Of a DNA stretch of 64,000 nt, positions 1 to 8,543 are shown piece by piece (position 1 is the first letter of the stretch; every line of letters begins with the position of its first letter). The translations under genes and the position numbers were made by a program. A model generated the notes under the pieces. It did not search any database. It saw nothing but the letters and a program-made list of their open reading frames with translations, and was not told the DNA's origin. Source of the stretch: Sinorhizobium fredii (GTDB taxonomy: Bacteria; Pseudomonadota; Alphaproteobacteria; Rhizobiales; Rhizobiaceae); the NCBI RefSeq assembly GCF_002944405.1, contig NZ_CP024310.1, positions 1,240,001-1,304,000 of the forward strand. Direction: 5' to 3'.

Positions 1-1
1 C

Positions 2-673
2 GGTACGCCCGAAACATTTGGCCTGACGCTCGAGGCAAATTCCTTCCTCGCAAAAGCAGTGCCGTCACTGATCGGCGCCGGCGGCAGCGAAAAGGCGTTT
101 GCGGCAACCCGCAGCCTGACGATCAGCTTCGCGCTGCATCTCGCAATCCTCTCTGCCCTTGGTGGCGACCCGGCAGCAGCGCTGGCCGCCCTCGAAGCAC
201 CCGAAACGCCCGAGACCGAAGGCGCACTGCAAGCGCTCGCCGACGTTAGCGCCTTGGTAACCTCCGGCCGTCTCCTTCAGGGCCTCGCCGAGGCGATTGC
301 TCTCGGACTCACCGAACTGTCGCGGCTTCCCTGTTTCTCGCTCGAAGGCGGACAGTTGCGGCATGGACCGATGGAAATGCTCGGACCTTCGATCGGCCTC
401 GTTCTCTTCCGCGCCGCCGACCCTACCGCCGGTCTCGTCGCCGCCATGGCAGCCTCGGCGGCCGAAGCCGGCTCGCCCGTCGTCGTCTTCGATGCCTCGG
501 GCGAGCCGCCGCTCGCAGGCGTGACGACAATTCCCTTCAAGCCGGCGGCGGGCATGGCGGCGATCTTCGCCATACTGCCGGTCGCGCAAGCCTTCATGAT
601 CGCCTTTGCCGACGTTCGCGTCGAACATGCCGGTACGCCGGTGCGATCCACCAAGATCACCCGGAGCGAGTAG
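2..673 (+). CDS. SIS-domain sugar-phosphate isomerase/deaminase, 3' part only
   Basis: The frame is open from the left edge of the window to a TAG at 671-673, so the start and the N-terminal lobe lie outside. The visible 223 or so residues look like the second SIS (sugar isomerase) lobe of GlmS/AgaS/FrlB-type cytoplasmic enzymes. The key sign is LEGGQLRHGPMEML in the middle of the fragment, the family loop that ends in RHGP, and the C-terminus TPVRSTKIT is also typical. Such proteins isomerise or deaminate amino-sugar phosphates or deglycate fructosamine phosphates. Three bases separate it from the PfkB kinase gene, and that kinase overlaps an ABC ATPase gene, so this is the 3' end of a sugar or amino-sugar operon. 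The exact substrate cannot be read from this fragment. Confidence 0.8.
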   Translation, partial: GTPETFGLTLEANSFLAKAVPSLIGAGGSEKAFAATRSLTISFALHLAILSALGGDPAAALAALEAPETPETEGALQALADVSALVTSGRLLQGLAEAIALGLTELSRLPCFSLEGGQLRHGPMEMLGPSIGLVLFRAADPTAGLVAAMAASAAEAGSPVVVFDASGEPPLAGVTTIPFKPAAGMAAIFAILPVAQAFMIAFADVRVEHAGTPVRSTKITRSE

Positions 674-676
674 AAA

Positions 677-1612
677 ATGCGTCCACTGGCCGTCATCGGC
701 AATGTCAATGTCGATCTTATCCTCGGGCCTGCCGCGCCCTGGCCCAAGGCAGGCACGGAGATCATCGTCGATCACGACGAGCTGCGCGTCGGCGGCTGTG
801 CCGGCAACAGCGCGCTTGCCTGGGAGTCACTCGGCGTCAACTACGCGATCGCCGCCAATGTCGGCAACGACCAGTTCGGCGCCTGGCTGAAGGAGGCCTT
901 CGGCGCGCGCTCGCGCCACTGGCCGGTGGAAACCGTTGGCTCGACGCTTTCGGTCGGCATCACCCATCCGGACGGCGAGCGCACCTTCTTTACCACGCGC
1001 GGCCACCTGCCGCTCTTCAGCTTCGACGAGATGCGTGCAATGCTCGACGGAAACGCGCTTCGGGGCGGGATCGCCCTGCTCGCCGGGTCCTTTCTGACAG
1101 ACGCCCTGAGGCTTGCCTATGACGCGTTCTTCGATTGGGCGGATGCGCATGAGATCGCTGTGGCGCTCGACACCGGCTGGCCGCTGGAGGGCTGGACGGA
1201 GGCCAATCGATCGAAAACCCTCAATTGGCTGAAGCGCTGCCATTGCGCGCTCTTCAATGAAGTCGAAACGACGACGCTGACCGGTTGCACCGACCCGGCG
1301 GAGGCGGCGCGCAGCCTGAAATCCCGAATGCCTGCCGATGCGATCGTCGTCGTCAAGCGCGGCCCGCACGGCGCGCTCGCCATTGACCACGACGGCAAGG
1401 AATTTTCCGTCGGCGCGCCGCGCGTTGCCGTCGTCGACACGATCGGCGCCGGCGACGTCTTCAACGCCGGCTTCCTGGCGGCGCTCGCCGCCGAAATGCC
1501 GCTGGAGGCCTGCTTGAGGACCGGCGTCACCGTCGCCTCGGAGGCGATCTCCACCCTGCCGCGCAGCTACGGCAAGCCTCTTTCGGTCCTCCTCGAGGAT
1601 GTCCGCCAATGA
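677..1612 (+). CDS. PfkB-family carbohydrate kinase
   Basis: 311 residues, the usual ribokinase/PfkB length. The N-terminal glycine motif GGCAGNSALA is near residue 38. The second PfkB signature DTIGAGDVFNAGF at about 253-265 contains the catalytic Asp (GAGD) and the anion hole. The enzyme should phosphorylate a sugar or nucleoside with ATP in the cytoplasm. The ATG lies three bases after the SIS gene stop, and the gene overlaps the next gene by four bases (ATGA), so all three are probably co-translated. Paired with a SIS isomerase and a MalK/UgpC-type ATPase, it fits a sugar or amino-sugar uptake and phosphorylation route. The substrate is not determinable from the sequence. Confidence 0.88.
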   Translation: MRPLAVIGNVNVDLILGPAAPWPKAGTEIIVDHDELRVGGCAGNSALAWESLGVNYAIAANVGNDQFGAWLKEAFGARSRHWPVETVGSTLSVGITHPDGERTFFTTRGHLPLFSFDEMRAMLDGNALRGGIALLAGSFLTDALRLAYDAFFDWADAHEIAVALDTGWPLEGWTEANRSKTLNWLKRCHCALFNEVETTTLTGCTDPAEAARSLKSRMPADAIVVVKRGPHGALAIDHDGKEFSVGAPRVAVVDTIGAGDVFNAGFLAALAAEMPLEACLRTGVTVASEAISTLPRSYGKPLSVLLEDVRQ

Positions 1613-2694
1613 GCGCACTCGAAATCCGCAACATCCAAAAGCGCTACGGCGATGTCGAAACGCTGAAGGGCATCGACATCGCTCTCGAAAGCGGCGAGTT
1701 CCTGGTGCTGCTCGGCTCCTCCGGCTGCGGCAAGTCGACGCTGCTCAACATCATTGCCGGGCTCGCCGATCCGAGCGGCGGCGACATCCTGATCGGCGAG
1801 CGTTCGATCCTCGGCGCCCATCCCAAGGATCGCGACATCGCCATGGTGTTCCAGTCCTACGCGCTCTATCCGAACATGAGCGTCGCCCGCAACATCGGCT
1901 TCGGCCTTGAAATGCGCAAGGTGCCCTCGGCCGAGCGGGAAAAGGCGGTGCGCGAAGCCGCCAAGCTGCTACAGATCGAGAACCTGCTGGACCGCAGGCC
2001 GAGCCAGCTTTCCGGCGGCCAGCGCCAGCGGGTCGCGATCGGCCGGGCGCTGGTGCGCAACCCGCAGGTCTTCCTCTTCGACGAGCCGCTGTCGAACCTC
2101 GATGCCAAGCTGCGCATGGAGATGCGCACCGAGCTCAAGCGCCTGCACCAGATGCTGAAGACGACTGTCGTCTACGTCACGCACGACCAGATCGAAGCGA
2201 TGACGCTCGCCACCCGCATCGCCGTCATGCGCGACGGCCGCATCGAACAGCTCGGCACGCCGGCGGAGATCTACGACCGGCCGGCGACCCTTTACGTCGC
2301 CGGCTTCGTCGGCTCGCCGCCGATGAACATCCTCGATGCGGAAATCGTCGGAGACCAGCTGAGAATCGCTGGCTCCGACCAGGTGCTGCCGCTGCCGCAA
2401 GATTTCAGGAGAACCGCAGTATCGGGCGGGCGCGTCGAGGTCGGCATTCGGCCCGAAGCGCTCCGGCTCGCGGATCCCAGCGCAAGCGGCGTCCGCTTGG
2501 TTGCCGATATCGAGGTGATGGAATTGACCGGACCGGAGCTGGTGACCACGGCAAGGGTCGGCGGACAACGGATCACCGCCTGCCTGCCACCACGAACGCC
2601 GATCGCCGCGGGATCGACGCGGGCCTTCTCGTTCGAGGAAGCGGCACTGCATCTCTTCGATCCGGCAAGCGGCCGCTCCGTTCGGACGGCATGA
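1609..2694 (+). CDS. ABC transporter ATP-binding protein, MalK/UgpC type
   Basis: 361 residues with Walker A GSSGCGKST (about 36-44), signature LSGGQRQRV (about 134), Walker B FLFDEP (about 155) and a C-terminal TOBE/regulatory region from about residue 235. This is the CUT1 sugar-importer ATPase layout. It would power a carbohydrate or polyol importer whose permeases and binding protein are not within the window, presumably lying upstream of the left edge. The ATG overlaps the kinase stop (ATGA). It ends 35 bases before the convergent IclR gene, and no clear hairpin terminator was seen in that gap. Confidence 0.9.
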   Translation: MSALEIRNIQKRYGDVETLKGIDIALESGEFLVLLGSSGCGKSTLLNIIAGLADPSGGDILIGERSILGAHPKDRDIAMVFQSYALYPNMSVARNIGFGLEMRKVPSAEREKAVREAAKLLQIENLLDRRPSQLSGGQRQRVAIGRALVRNPQVFLFDEPLSNLDAKLRMEMRTELKRLHQMLKTTVVYVTHDQIEAMTLATRIAVMRDGRIEQLGTPAEIYDRPATLYVAGFVGSPPMNILDAEIVGDQLRIAGSDQVLPLPQDFRRTAVSGGRVEVGIRPEALRLADPSASGVRLVADIEVMELTGPELVTTARVGGQRITACLPPRTPIAAGSTRAFSFEEAALHLFDPASGRSVRTA

Positions 2695-2729
2695 AGCCTT
2701 CTTGTCTGTCGCTCACGCCTCTCCGGGTT

Positions 2730-3542
2730 TTAGCGGCCGGCGACGCTCCGCGCCGTTGCCGCACCGGCCTGCCGATAGCCGAGCTTTTCCGATAGTTCGC
2801 CCGCCGCATCGACCAGCACCCGCAGATAGGCGTCGCGATTGCGCAGCCCATCTTCCTTCGGCGATACGAGGCAGAGAGTGGCGATGCAGACTTCCTCCGC
2901 GTCGTAGATCGGCACGGCGAAGCAATGGGTGAAGCTATCGACGATGCTGTTGAAGGTGAAATAGCCGTCTTTCTTGGCCTGCCGGACCTGCGAGATGAAC
3001 TCGGCCGGATCCAGGTGCTTGCCGTTCGGCAGTACGAAGTCGCTTTCCGGGATGAAGGCCATTATCTCCTCGTCGCTCATATGGTCGACGAGGAGGCGGC
3101 CGGAAGCGGTCCACGGAATGGCGACCGGCTCGCCGATATTTGTGGAGATGCGGAACGGCCGGCTGCCCTCGTTCATCAGCACCACGGCATATTTATTGCC
3201 CTCGAGCTGGCACATCTGCGCGGTCTCGCGCGTCTCCTCGGCGACCCTCGAAAGCAGATGCTCGCATTCGCGCATCAGGTCGAACTGCTCGGCGTAAGCC
3301 GCTCCGAGGAAATAGAGCTTGCGGCCCAAAAAGACGCGGCCATCATCGCCCCGGTACTCGATGACGCCCTGGCGCAGCAGCAGATTGACGAGCTCATAGA
3401 CCGACGAGCGCGGTGCGCCAATTCCCTGGGCGATCTCGTTGGGGCGCAGCGGCTGGCGCTGCAGGCGCAGATAATCGAGGATCTCGAAGGCCCGATCGAG
3501 ACCCCGTGCCCTACGATTGATCGTGTCTTCCACCTCCGCCAT
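2730..3542 (-). CDS. IclR-family transcriptional regulator
   Basis: 270 residues from the ATG at 3542. An N-terminal winged helix-turn-helix (about residues 14-75; LRPNEIAQGIGAPRSSVYEL is the recognition region) is followed by the IclR effector domain with the GxPVAIPWTASGRLL segment. A longer frame from a TTG at 3620 overlaps the RidA gene. The 3542 ATG is preferred because GAGG lies five bases upstream and the protein then has normal family length. It is the last gene of the amino-acid ABC operon, and I infer that it controls that operon and the divergent dehydratase-like gene. A candidate operator lies at 7057-7074. Confidence 0.85.
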   Translation of the reverse strand: MAEVEDTINRRARGLDRAFEILDYLRLQRQPLRPNEIAQGIGAPRSSVYELVNLLLRQGVIEYRGDDGRVFLGRKLYFLGAAYAEQFDLMRECEHLLSRVAEETRETAQMCQLEGNKYAVVLMNEGSRPFRISTNIGEPVAIPWTASGRLLVDHMSDEEIMAFIPESDFVLPNGKHLDPAEFISQVRQAKKDGYFTFNSIVDSFTHCFAVPIYDAEEVCIATLCLVSPKEDGLRNRDAYLRVLVDAAGELSEKLGYRQAGAATARSVAGR

Positions 3543-3591
3543 CGCGTCCTCGATCGTGTTGGAAGGGCGCGCGAAGCACGCCCGGTTCACT

Positions 3592-3975
3592 TCATTTAGC
3601 CTTGTAGGCGACGCAGTCAACTTCCACCTTGCAGTCGACCATCATACGCGACTGCACGCAGGCGCGGGCCGGCGGGTTGCTGCCGAAATACTCCGCATAG
3701 ACGCCGTTGAACGTCCAGAAGTCGCGCGGATCGTCGAGCCAGACGCCGATCCTGACCACGTCTTCGACGCCATAGCCCGCCTCATCGAGGATGGCGATCA
3801 TGTTCTCGATCGCCTTGCGGCTTTCGGCGACGATGCCGCCGCCGATGATCTCGCCCTTCTCCATGGCGACCTGCCCCGAAACATAGAGCCAGCCATTCGC
3901 CTCGACGGCGCGAGCAAAGGGCAAGGGCTGCTTGCCGGCACCGGTTTCCCCCGTTCCAAAACGCTTGATCGTCAC
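3592..3975 (-). CDS. RidA-family enamine/imine deaminase
   Basis: 127 residues from a GTG at 3975, preceded by GGAG at good spacing; a GTG at 4005 would add ten residues. The YjgF/YER057c/UK114 fold is recognisable from GWLYVSGQV, and the family catalytic Arg is present in NPPARACV near the C-terminus. RidA hydrolyses reactive enamines such as 2-aminoacrylate made by PLP-dependent dehydratases. It lies between the amino-acid ABC ATPase and the IclR gene. With the PLP enzyme at 7181, the likely role is to clear the enamine product of D-serine or D-threonine type dehydration. That link is inference. Confidence 0.88.
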   Translation of the reverse strand: MTIKRFGTGETGAGKQPLPFARAVEANGWLYVSGQVAMEKGEIIGGGIVAESRKAIENMIAILDEAGYGVEDVVRIGVWLDDPRDFWTFNGVYAEYFGSNPPARACVQSRMMVDCKVEVDCVAYKAK

Positions 3976-4007
3976 ACTACACTCCACTTCTTCCTTGAAA
4001 TTCACTG

Positions 4008-4775
4008 TTAGTTGAACTTTGAGGCCTTCAAAAATTCCGCCAGCCGCTCGGTCTGCGGCTTCAGGAACATTTCGCGAGGATTGCCTTCCTCGCCGATGCG
4101 TCCCTGGTTCATGAAGATCACCCGCGACGACACCTCATAGGCGAACCGCATCTCGTGGGTGACGATCAGCATGCTCATGCCGTCCTCCGCGAGCGCCTTG
4201 ATCACCTGCAGCACCTCGTTGACGAGCTCGGGGTCGAGCGCCGAGGTCACCTCGTCGAAGAGCATCAGCTTCGGGTTCATGGCGATGGCGCGGGCGATCG
4301 CCACGCGCTGCTGCTGGCCACCGGAAAGCTGGCCCGGATAATGGTCTTTGCGCGAGAGCAGGCCGACGCGGTCGAGCCATTTCTCCGCCAGCGCCCGCGC
4401 CTCGTCGCGGCCCATCTTCTTCACCTTGACGAGGCCGAGCATGACGTTGGCGGCGGCGGTCATGTGCGGAAACAGGTTGAACTGCTGGAAGGCCATGCCG
4501 GTCAGGGCCCGCTGGCGGGCGATCTCGCGCTCCGGCTTGCGGCGGCGCACGCCGCCCGCCGTCTCGTAGCCGATCTCCTGGCCGTCGATCGCGATCGTGC
4601 CGCCCTGGAATTCCTCGAGCATGTTGATGCAGCGGAGCATGGTCGTCTTGCCGGAGCCGCTGGAGCCGATGATGCTGATCACCTCGCCCTGGGGCATGGA
4701 GCAATCGACGCCCTTCAGCACCTCGACCGTGCCGTAGCGCTTATGGAGATCGCGGATTTCAAGAAGGTTGGTCAT
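4008..4775 (-). CDS. Polar amino-acid ABC transporter ATP-binding protein
   Basis: 255 residues of the GlnQ/HisP type: Walker [11 protein letters not shown]-loop FQQFNLFPH, signature [14 protein letters not shown], Walker [15 protein letters not shown]. The Glu after Walker B is followed by V instead of P (DEVTSALD), a common variant in this subfamily. It energises the importer formed by the two permeases encoded immediately upstream (4783-5442 and 5448-6110), seven bases away. The solute is expected to be an amino acid. The local metabolic genes suggest a D- or beta-hydroxy amino acid. Confidence 0.92.
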   Translation of the reverse strand: MTNLLEIRDLHKRYGTVEVLKGVDCSMPQGEVISIIGSSGSGKTTMLRCINMLEEFQGGTIAIDGQEIGYETAGGVRRRKPEREIARQRALTGMAFQQFNLFPHMTAAANVMLGLVKVKKMGRDEARALAEKWLDRVGLLSRKDHYPGQLSGGQQQRVAIARAIAMNPKLMLFDEVTSALDPELVNEVLQVIKALAEDGMSMLIVTHEMRFAYEVSSRVIFMNQGRIGEEGNPREMFLKPQTERLAEFLKASKFN

Positions 4776-4782
4776 CGGAGCC

Positions 4783-5442
4783 TCACGATGGGACGGCGGT
4801 CTTGCGCTCGACGTAGCGTCCGAAGCGCTCGATGCCGTAATTCATGACGAAATAGAGGAAGCCCGCGAAGAAATAGAATTCGAGGCTCATGAAGGTGCGG
4901 GAAATCACTTCCTGGGTGCGCAACAGCAGTTCGCCGACACCGATGATCGACAGTAGCGTCGAAGCCTTGACCATTTCCGCCGCCGTATTGACCCAGGCCG
5001 GCAGCGCCTGGCGAAGCGCCTGCGGTCCGAGCACATAGGCGAAGGTTTGCGGGAAGGTCAGCCCGATCGCCTTGGCGGCCTCGGTCTGACCCTTGGGGAT
5101 GGACTGCAGCGCGCCGCGCACCAGTTCGCCGACATGCGAGCTGCAGAAGACCGCAAGCGCCAGCACGCCCGCCTGGAACGGCCCGAGATCGATGCCGACG
5201 GTGCTGAGCACATAATAGCTCGCCAGAACCAGCACGAGCACCGGCGTGCCGCGGATGAAGTCGGTATAGCCGCGCACCAGCCATTTGATCGGCCTGTAGC
5301 CATAGGTGAGCGCCAGGCCGACGAAAATGCCGAGGACGGTGCCGACGACGATCGCCAGCAGCGAGATCGAAATCGACACGCCGAGACCTTTGAGGAGGGG
5401 AACGCGGGCGACCCAGAGCTGATCGATGAAACCCAAATCCAT
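4783..5442 (-). CDS. Amino-acid ABC transporter permease (HisM/GlnP type)
   Basis: 219 residues from the ATG at 5442, which has GAGG about nine bases upstream; a GTG at 5451 is less well supported. Hydrophobic segments include [20 protein letters not shown] near the N-terminus and [14 protein letters not shown], and the central EAAKAIGLT loop is the EAA motif that docks on the ATPase. The family usually has five or so membrane spans and forms a heterodimer with its partner. It starts five bases after the stop of the upstream permease gene and precedes the ATPase gene, so it belongs to one operon. Confidence 0.9.
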   Translation of the reverse strand: MDLGFIDQLWVARVPLLKGLGVSISISLLAIVVGTVLGIFVGLALTYGYRPIKWLVRGYTDFIRGTPVLVLVLASYYVLSTVGIDLGPFQAGVLALAVFCSSHVGELVRGALQSIPKGQTEAAKAIGLTFPQTFAYVLGPQALRQALPAWVNTAAEMVKASTLLSIIGVGELLLRTQEVISRTFMSLEFYFFAGFLYFVMNYGIERFGRYVERKTAVPS

Positions 5443-5447
5443 GGGCG

Positions 5448-6110
5448 TCACCTCGGGACGGCGAGACGGCGCTCGACGGCGCGCATCAGCGCGGCCAAGA
5501 GCGAGCAGGTTGCGACGTAGAGGCAGCTCGCGACGATCCAGGTCTCGATGACGCGGAAGGTCTCGACATTGATCTTGCGCGCCTCGAAGGTCAGCTCCGG
5601 CACGGCGATGGCGGCTGCGAGCGACGTATCCTTGAACAGCGAGATCAACGTGCTGCCGAGTGACGGCAGGACGTTGCGCAGCATCAGCGGGATGATGATC
5701 GAGATGCGTATCTGCATCTCCGTAAGGCCGATCGCAAGCCCCGCCTCGCGCTGTCCCGGTGGCACGGCGATGAGGCCGCCGCGGAACACTTCGGCAAGGT
5801 AGGCGCCCGAATAGATGGCGAGCGTCAGCACGAAGCTCTGGATCTTGCCGAGCCGCACGCCGAGCTCCGGAAGGGCGAAATAGCTAAACAGCACGAGCAC
5901 CAGGATCGGCGTGTTGCGGATGATCGTCACGTACAGACCGGCCGGTTTGCGCAGGAGCATGCTTTTGGAAACGAGCCCGAAGGCCGTGATCAGTCCGATC
6001 ACGCAGCCGGCGAGGATAGCCACGACGGCAAGGCCAAGGCTAAGCGCCAGCCCCTGCAGCAGCAGGTCGAAGGAGCGCCAGACAGCCGCGAAATTCAATG
6101 TATAGGTCAT
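5448..6110 (-). CDS. Amino-acid ABC transporter permease (HisQ/GlnP type)
   Basis: 220 residues, starting MTYTLNFAAVW at 6110. The hydrophobic stretch LALSLGLAVVAILAGCVIGL begins the membrane domain, and the EAGLAIGLT loop is the ATPase-docking EAA motif. It pairs with the permease at 4783-5442. It follows the binding-protein gene after a 68-base gap that holds a strong hairpin (6140-6167). That arrangement commonly lowers expression of the membrane parts relative to the binding protein. Confidence 0.9.
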   Translation of the reverse strand: MTYTLNFAAVWRSFDLLLQGLALSLGLAVVAILAGCVIGLITAFGLVSKSMLLRKPAGLYVTIIRNTPILVLVLFSYFALPELGVRLGKIQSFVLTLAIYSGAYLAEVFRGGLIAVPPGQREAGLAIGLTEMQIRISIIIPLMLRNVLPSLGSTLISLFKDTSLAAAIAVPELTFEARKINVETFRVIETWIVASCLYVATCSLLAALMRAVERRLAVPR

Positions 6111-6139
6111 GGGCGCACTCGCCTCTCAGCACGCTTCGG

Positions 6140-6167
6140 GGCGGCACCGCCGAATGGCGGCGCCGCC
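6140..6167 (-). terminator. Intercistronic hairpin between binding-protein and permease genes
   Basis: Nested inverted repeat: outer arms GGCGGC and GCCGCC, inner arms CCGCC and GGCGG, loop GAAT. No T-run follows, so it looks like an mRNA-stabilising or partial-attenuation hairpin and not a full terminator. It sits immediately downstream of the binding-protein stop. Confidence 0.55.
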
Positions 6168-6178
6168 GTGACGAGGGC

Positions 6179-7021
6179 TTACTTGTACTCGACCGGGAAA
6201 CCGATCTGCGGCGGGGTGAGGTCCTTGCCGAAATAGGTCTTGAACGACTTGGCGTAGAAGTCGAATTCGACACCGGTCATCGCTTCGTGCAGCGCCGTGT
6301 TGACGAAGTTCAGCCAGTCCTGGTCGCCGCGCTTGACGCCGCAGGCATAGGTCTGCGGGTTCCAGCCATAGCCGGCATCCTTATAGCGGCCCGGGTTCTG
6401 GGTCATGTACCAGGCTAGCGACGACTGGTCGGTGGCCGCCGCATCGGCGCGGCCGGATTCCAGCGCCTGATAGATCAGGTCCACCGATTCATACTGGTCG
6501 ACCGTCGCGTCCGGCAGGGCGGCATGGACCATGTCCTCCGCGTAGACGTTCTGCAGCACCGAGACGGTGACAGATGATCCCGCATCCTTCAGCGCCTTGT
6601 AGTCGGCATACTTGCCGTCGCCCTTCAGCATCAGGCCGACGCCCTCGCGATAATAGGGAATGGTGAAGGCGATCTGCTGGGCGCGTTCGCCGGTGACCGT
6701 CATAAACTGGCAGGTGAGATCGACCTTGCCGGTGGTAATGTTGGGAATGCGCGCATCCGACGACTGGTTGACATATTCGATCTTGTCGGGATCCCCGAAC
6801 AGCGCCTTGGCGATGATGCGCCCCATGTCAACGTCGAAGCCCTGCAGCTTGTCCTCGGCGCTCTTGAAGTGCCACGGCGCGTTCGTGCTGCCGGTGCCGA
6901 GTATCAGATGGCCGCGCGCCAGAACCTCATCAAGCTTGCTGGACGGCTGCTGCGCTTGCGCCGGCATGGCAGCGAGCGCGGCGACTGCGAGGCTCGCAGC
7001 GATGGCGAATGTCTTGAGCAT
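6179..7021 (-). CDS. Periplasmic amino-acid-binding protein of ABC transporter
   Basis: 280 residues from the ATG at 7021, chosen because GGGGAG lies about eight bases upstream and a clear signal peptide follows (MLKTFAIAASLAVAALAAMPAQA, cleavage after AQA). The mature part is a SBP_bac_3 protein: GHLILGTGSTNAPWHF, GFDVDMGRIIAKAL, and the ligand-site region DLTCQFMTVTGERAQ. It captures an amino acid in the periplasm for the permeases encoded downstream. It is the first gene of the operon running left to the IclR gene and is divergent from the gene at 7181. Confidence 0.9.
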   Translation of the reverse strand: MLKTFAIAASLAVAALAAMPAQAQQPSSKLDEVLARGHLILGTGSTNAPWHFKSAEDKLQGFDVDMGRIIAKALFGDPDKIEYVNQSSDARIPNITTGKVDLTCQFMTVTGERAQQIAFTIPYYREGVGLMLKGDGKYADYKALKDAGSSVTVSVLQNVYAEDMVHAALPDATVDQYESVDLIYQALESGRADAAATDQSSLAWYMTQNPGRYKDAGYGWNPQTYACGVKRGDQDWLNFVNTALHEAMTGVEFDFYAKSFKTYFGKDLTPPQIGFPVEYK

Positions 7022-7056
7022 CGGAGATCTCCCCTTTTCGTTCCCGGTGAATTCGT

Positions 7057-7074
7057 TGTCCGTTATTTTGGACA
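7057..7074. promoter_or_regulatory. Candidate operator TGTCC-N8-GGACA between divergent genes
   Basis: Perfect 5-bp inverted repeat TGTCC/GGACA separated by eight AT-rich bases. It lies 36-53 bases upstream of the binding-protein ATG and about 110 bases upstream of the divergent enzyme start. Its position fits an IclR-type operator for the regulator at 2730-3542. Binding is inference. Confidence 0.4.
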
Positions 7075-7180
7075 TACGTCCTCAATACCGGATTGACCTA
7101 TCAAATGCCTCGGGTCATAACTTGTCAAGCGGCTTCGGCGAGATTCGCCGTCCGTGCCATCTCGTGGAGGAACCGAGCCA

Positions 7181-8239
7181 ATGCAGCTGCCGATCGAAAC
7201 GCCCGCCGTGCTCGTCGATCTCGACATTGCCCGCCGTAACATTTACGCCTTCCAGGCCTATGCCGATCGGCACGGCATTCGCGTGCGTCCGCACATCAAG
7301 ACGCACAAGCTGCCGCAGATGGCGGAGCTGCAGCTCGAGGCAGGGGCGATCGGCATAACCTGCCAGAAGGTCTCCGAAGCCGAGGCGATGGTCGATGGCA
7401 GCCCCCGGATCAAGGATGTGCTGATCACCTACAACATCCTCGGCGAGGCAAAGCTCGCAAGGCTGGTCCGGTTGAACGAGCGGGTAGCCCTCAGCGTGGT
7501 TGCCGACAATCCGGCGGTGGTCGACGGCATGTCCGCCGTTTTCGCCGACGCTACGAAGCCGCTCACGGTGCTCGTCGAATGCAACACCGGCGCCGACCGC
7601 TGCGGCGTCGCCTCGCCCGAGGCGGCGGCAGAGCTTGCGCGACGCGTTGCCGAGGCGCCCGGATTGCGGTTCGGCGGTTTGATGACCTATCCGCCGGCCG
7701 GCGGTGAGGCGCGGGTGCAAGCCTTCATGAGCGAAGCAAAGCGGCTGATCGAAGCGGAGGGGCTGAAGGTCCCCACCATCACGTCCGGCGGCACGCCGAG
7801 CATGATGCAGGCGGCCGAGGCACCGATCGCGACCGAGTATCGCCCGGGCACCTATATTTACAACGACCGCTCCCTCGTCGCCCGCGGCGTCGCCACATGG
7901 CAGGATTGTGCCCTCACGGTGCTTGCGACGGTCGTCTCCGTTCCGGCCGAAAACCGGGCGATCATCGACGCCGGCAGCAAGGTGCTGACCTCCGACCTGC
8001 TCGGCCTCGCCGGCTATGGCCATGTGCTCGGGCACGACGACATCCGCATCGACCAGCTATCCGAGGAGCACGGCAGGCTGGTCTGCGACGGTCCGATCCG
8101 CCTTAAGGTCGGCGAGCAGGTTCGCGTCGTTCCGAACCACGCCTGCGTGGTGACCAACATGGTCGATGCGGTCCACATTCTCGAGGCCGGTCAGCCGAAA
8201 GCCGAGTGGAGCGTTGTGGCGCGCGGTCGCGTTCTCTGA
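7181..8239 (+). CDS. PLP-dependent D-serine dehydratase/D-threonine aldolase-like enzyme
   Basis: 352 residues from the ATG at 7181, with GGAGG ten bases upstream; an in-frame GTG at 7154 lies upstream of that site. The N-terminal half is an alanine-racemase-like barrel with RPHIKTHK (about 42-49), which carries the PLP lysine in the DSD1/D-threonine aldolase family. The C-terminal domain has PNHAC, giving His320 and Cys322, the family zinc ligands. These enzymes split or dehydrate D-threonine, D-serine or D-threo-3-hydroxyaspartate. It is divergent from an amino-acid importer operon that also encodes RidA, which supports a route for a D-hydroxy amino acid. Dehydratase and aldolase cannot be distinguished from motifs alone. 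Confidence 0.85.
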   Translation: MQLPIETPAVLVDLDIARRNIYAFQAYADRHGIRVRPHIKTHKLPQMAELQLEAGAIGITCQKVSEAEAMVDGSPRIKDVLITYNILGEAKLARLVRLNERVALSVVADNPAVVDGMSAVFADATKPLTVLVECNTGADRCGVASPEAAAELARRVAEAPGLRFGGLMTYPPAGGEARVQAFMSEAKRLIEAEGLKVPTITSGGTPSMMQAAEAPIATEYRPGTYIYNDRSLVARGVATWQDCALTVLATVVSVPAENRAIIDAGSKVLTSDLLGLAGYGHVLGHDDIRIDQLSEEHGRLVCDGPIRLKVGEQVRVVPNHACVVTNMVDAVHILEAGQPKAEWSVVARGRVL

Positions 8240-8543
8240 CGGGGGGCCTGCGCTTCTGCCTCCTTGAAACGCTCCACGGCCCCTCGTCTGCCGTACCCCG
8301 GGACCATCGCCGTGCCAGCGGTCGACCGGCGGCGATCGCCGCGTGCCACACGTAAAGTTACTTTGGCCCAGCGCAAAAATGGGCCATGCTCCTGCGCGCC
8401 GAGCGAAGCGGTTCGGCACGGAATTCCCTGAAACGCCTAAATTAGGATACGACATTTCCCAAATCCGCCTGCCGGCGTCACATGTTTGCGTTGATGTAGT
8501 CTATTAAATTGATAGTTTTATCTGGCAAAGGATGGAGGTCGAC
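8240..8543. other. Intergenic region upstream of the sulfate operon
   Basis: 304 bases with no supported gene. It contains an inverted repeat TGGCCCA-N9-TGGGCCA at about 8364-8386, possibly the terminator of the enzyme gene. The AT-rich stretch from about 8495 to 8520 carries the regulatory dyad listed separately and probably the sulfate-operon promoter. Confidence 0.5.
8501..8515 (+). promoter_or_regulatory. CTAT-N7-ATAG dyad, LysR-type box candidate
   Basis: The sequence CTATTAAATTGATAG has arms CTAT and ATAG around seven AT-rich bases, the T-N11-A layout recognised by LysR-type regulators. It lies about 30 bases upstream of the sulfate-binding protein start, so a CysB/Cbl-like activator site is a reasonable guess. 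Confidence 0.4.
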
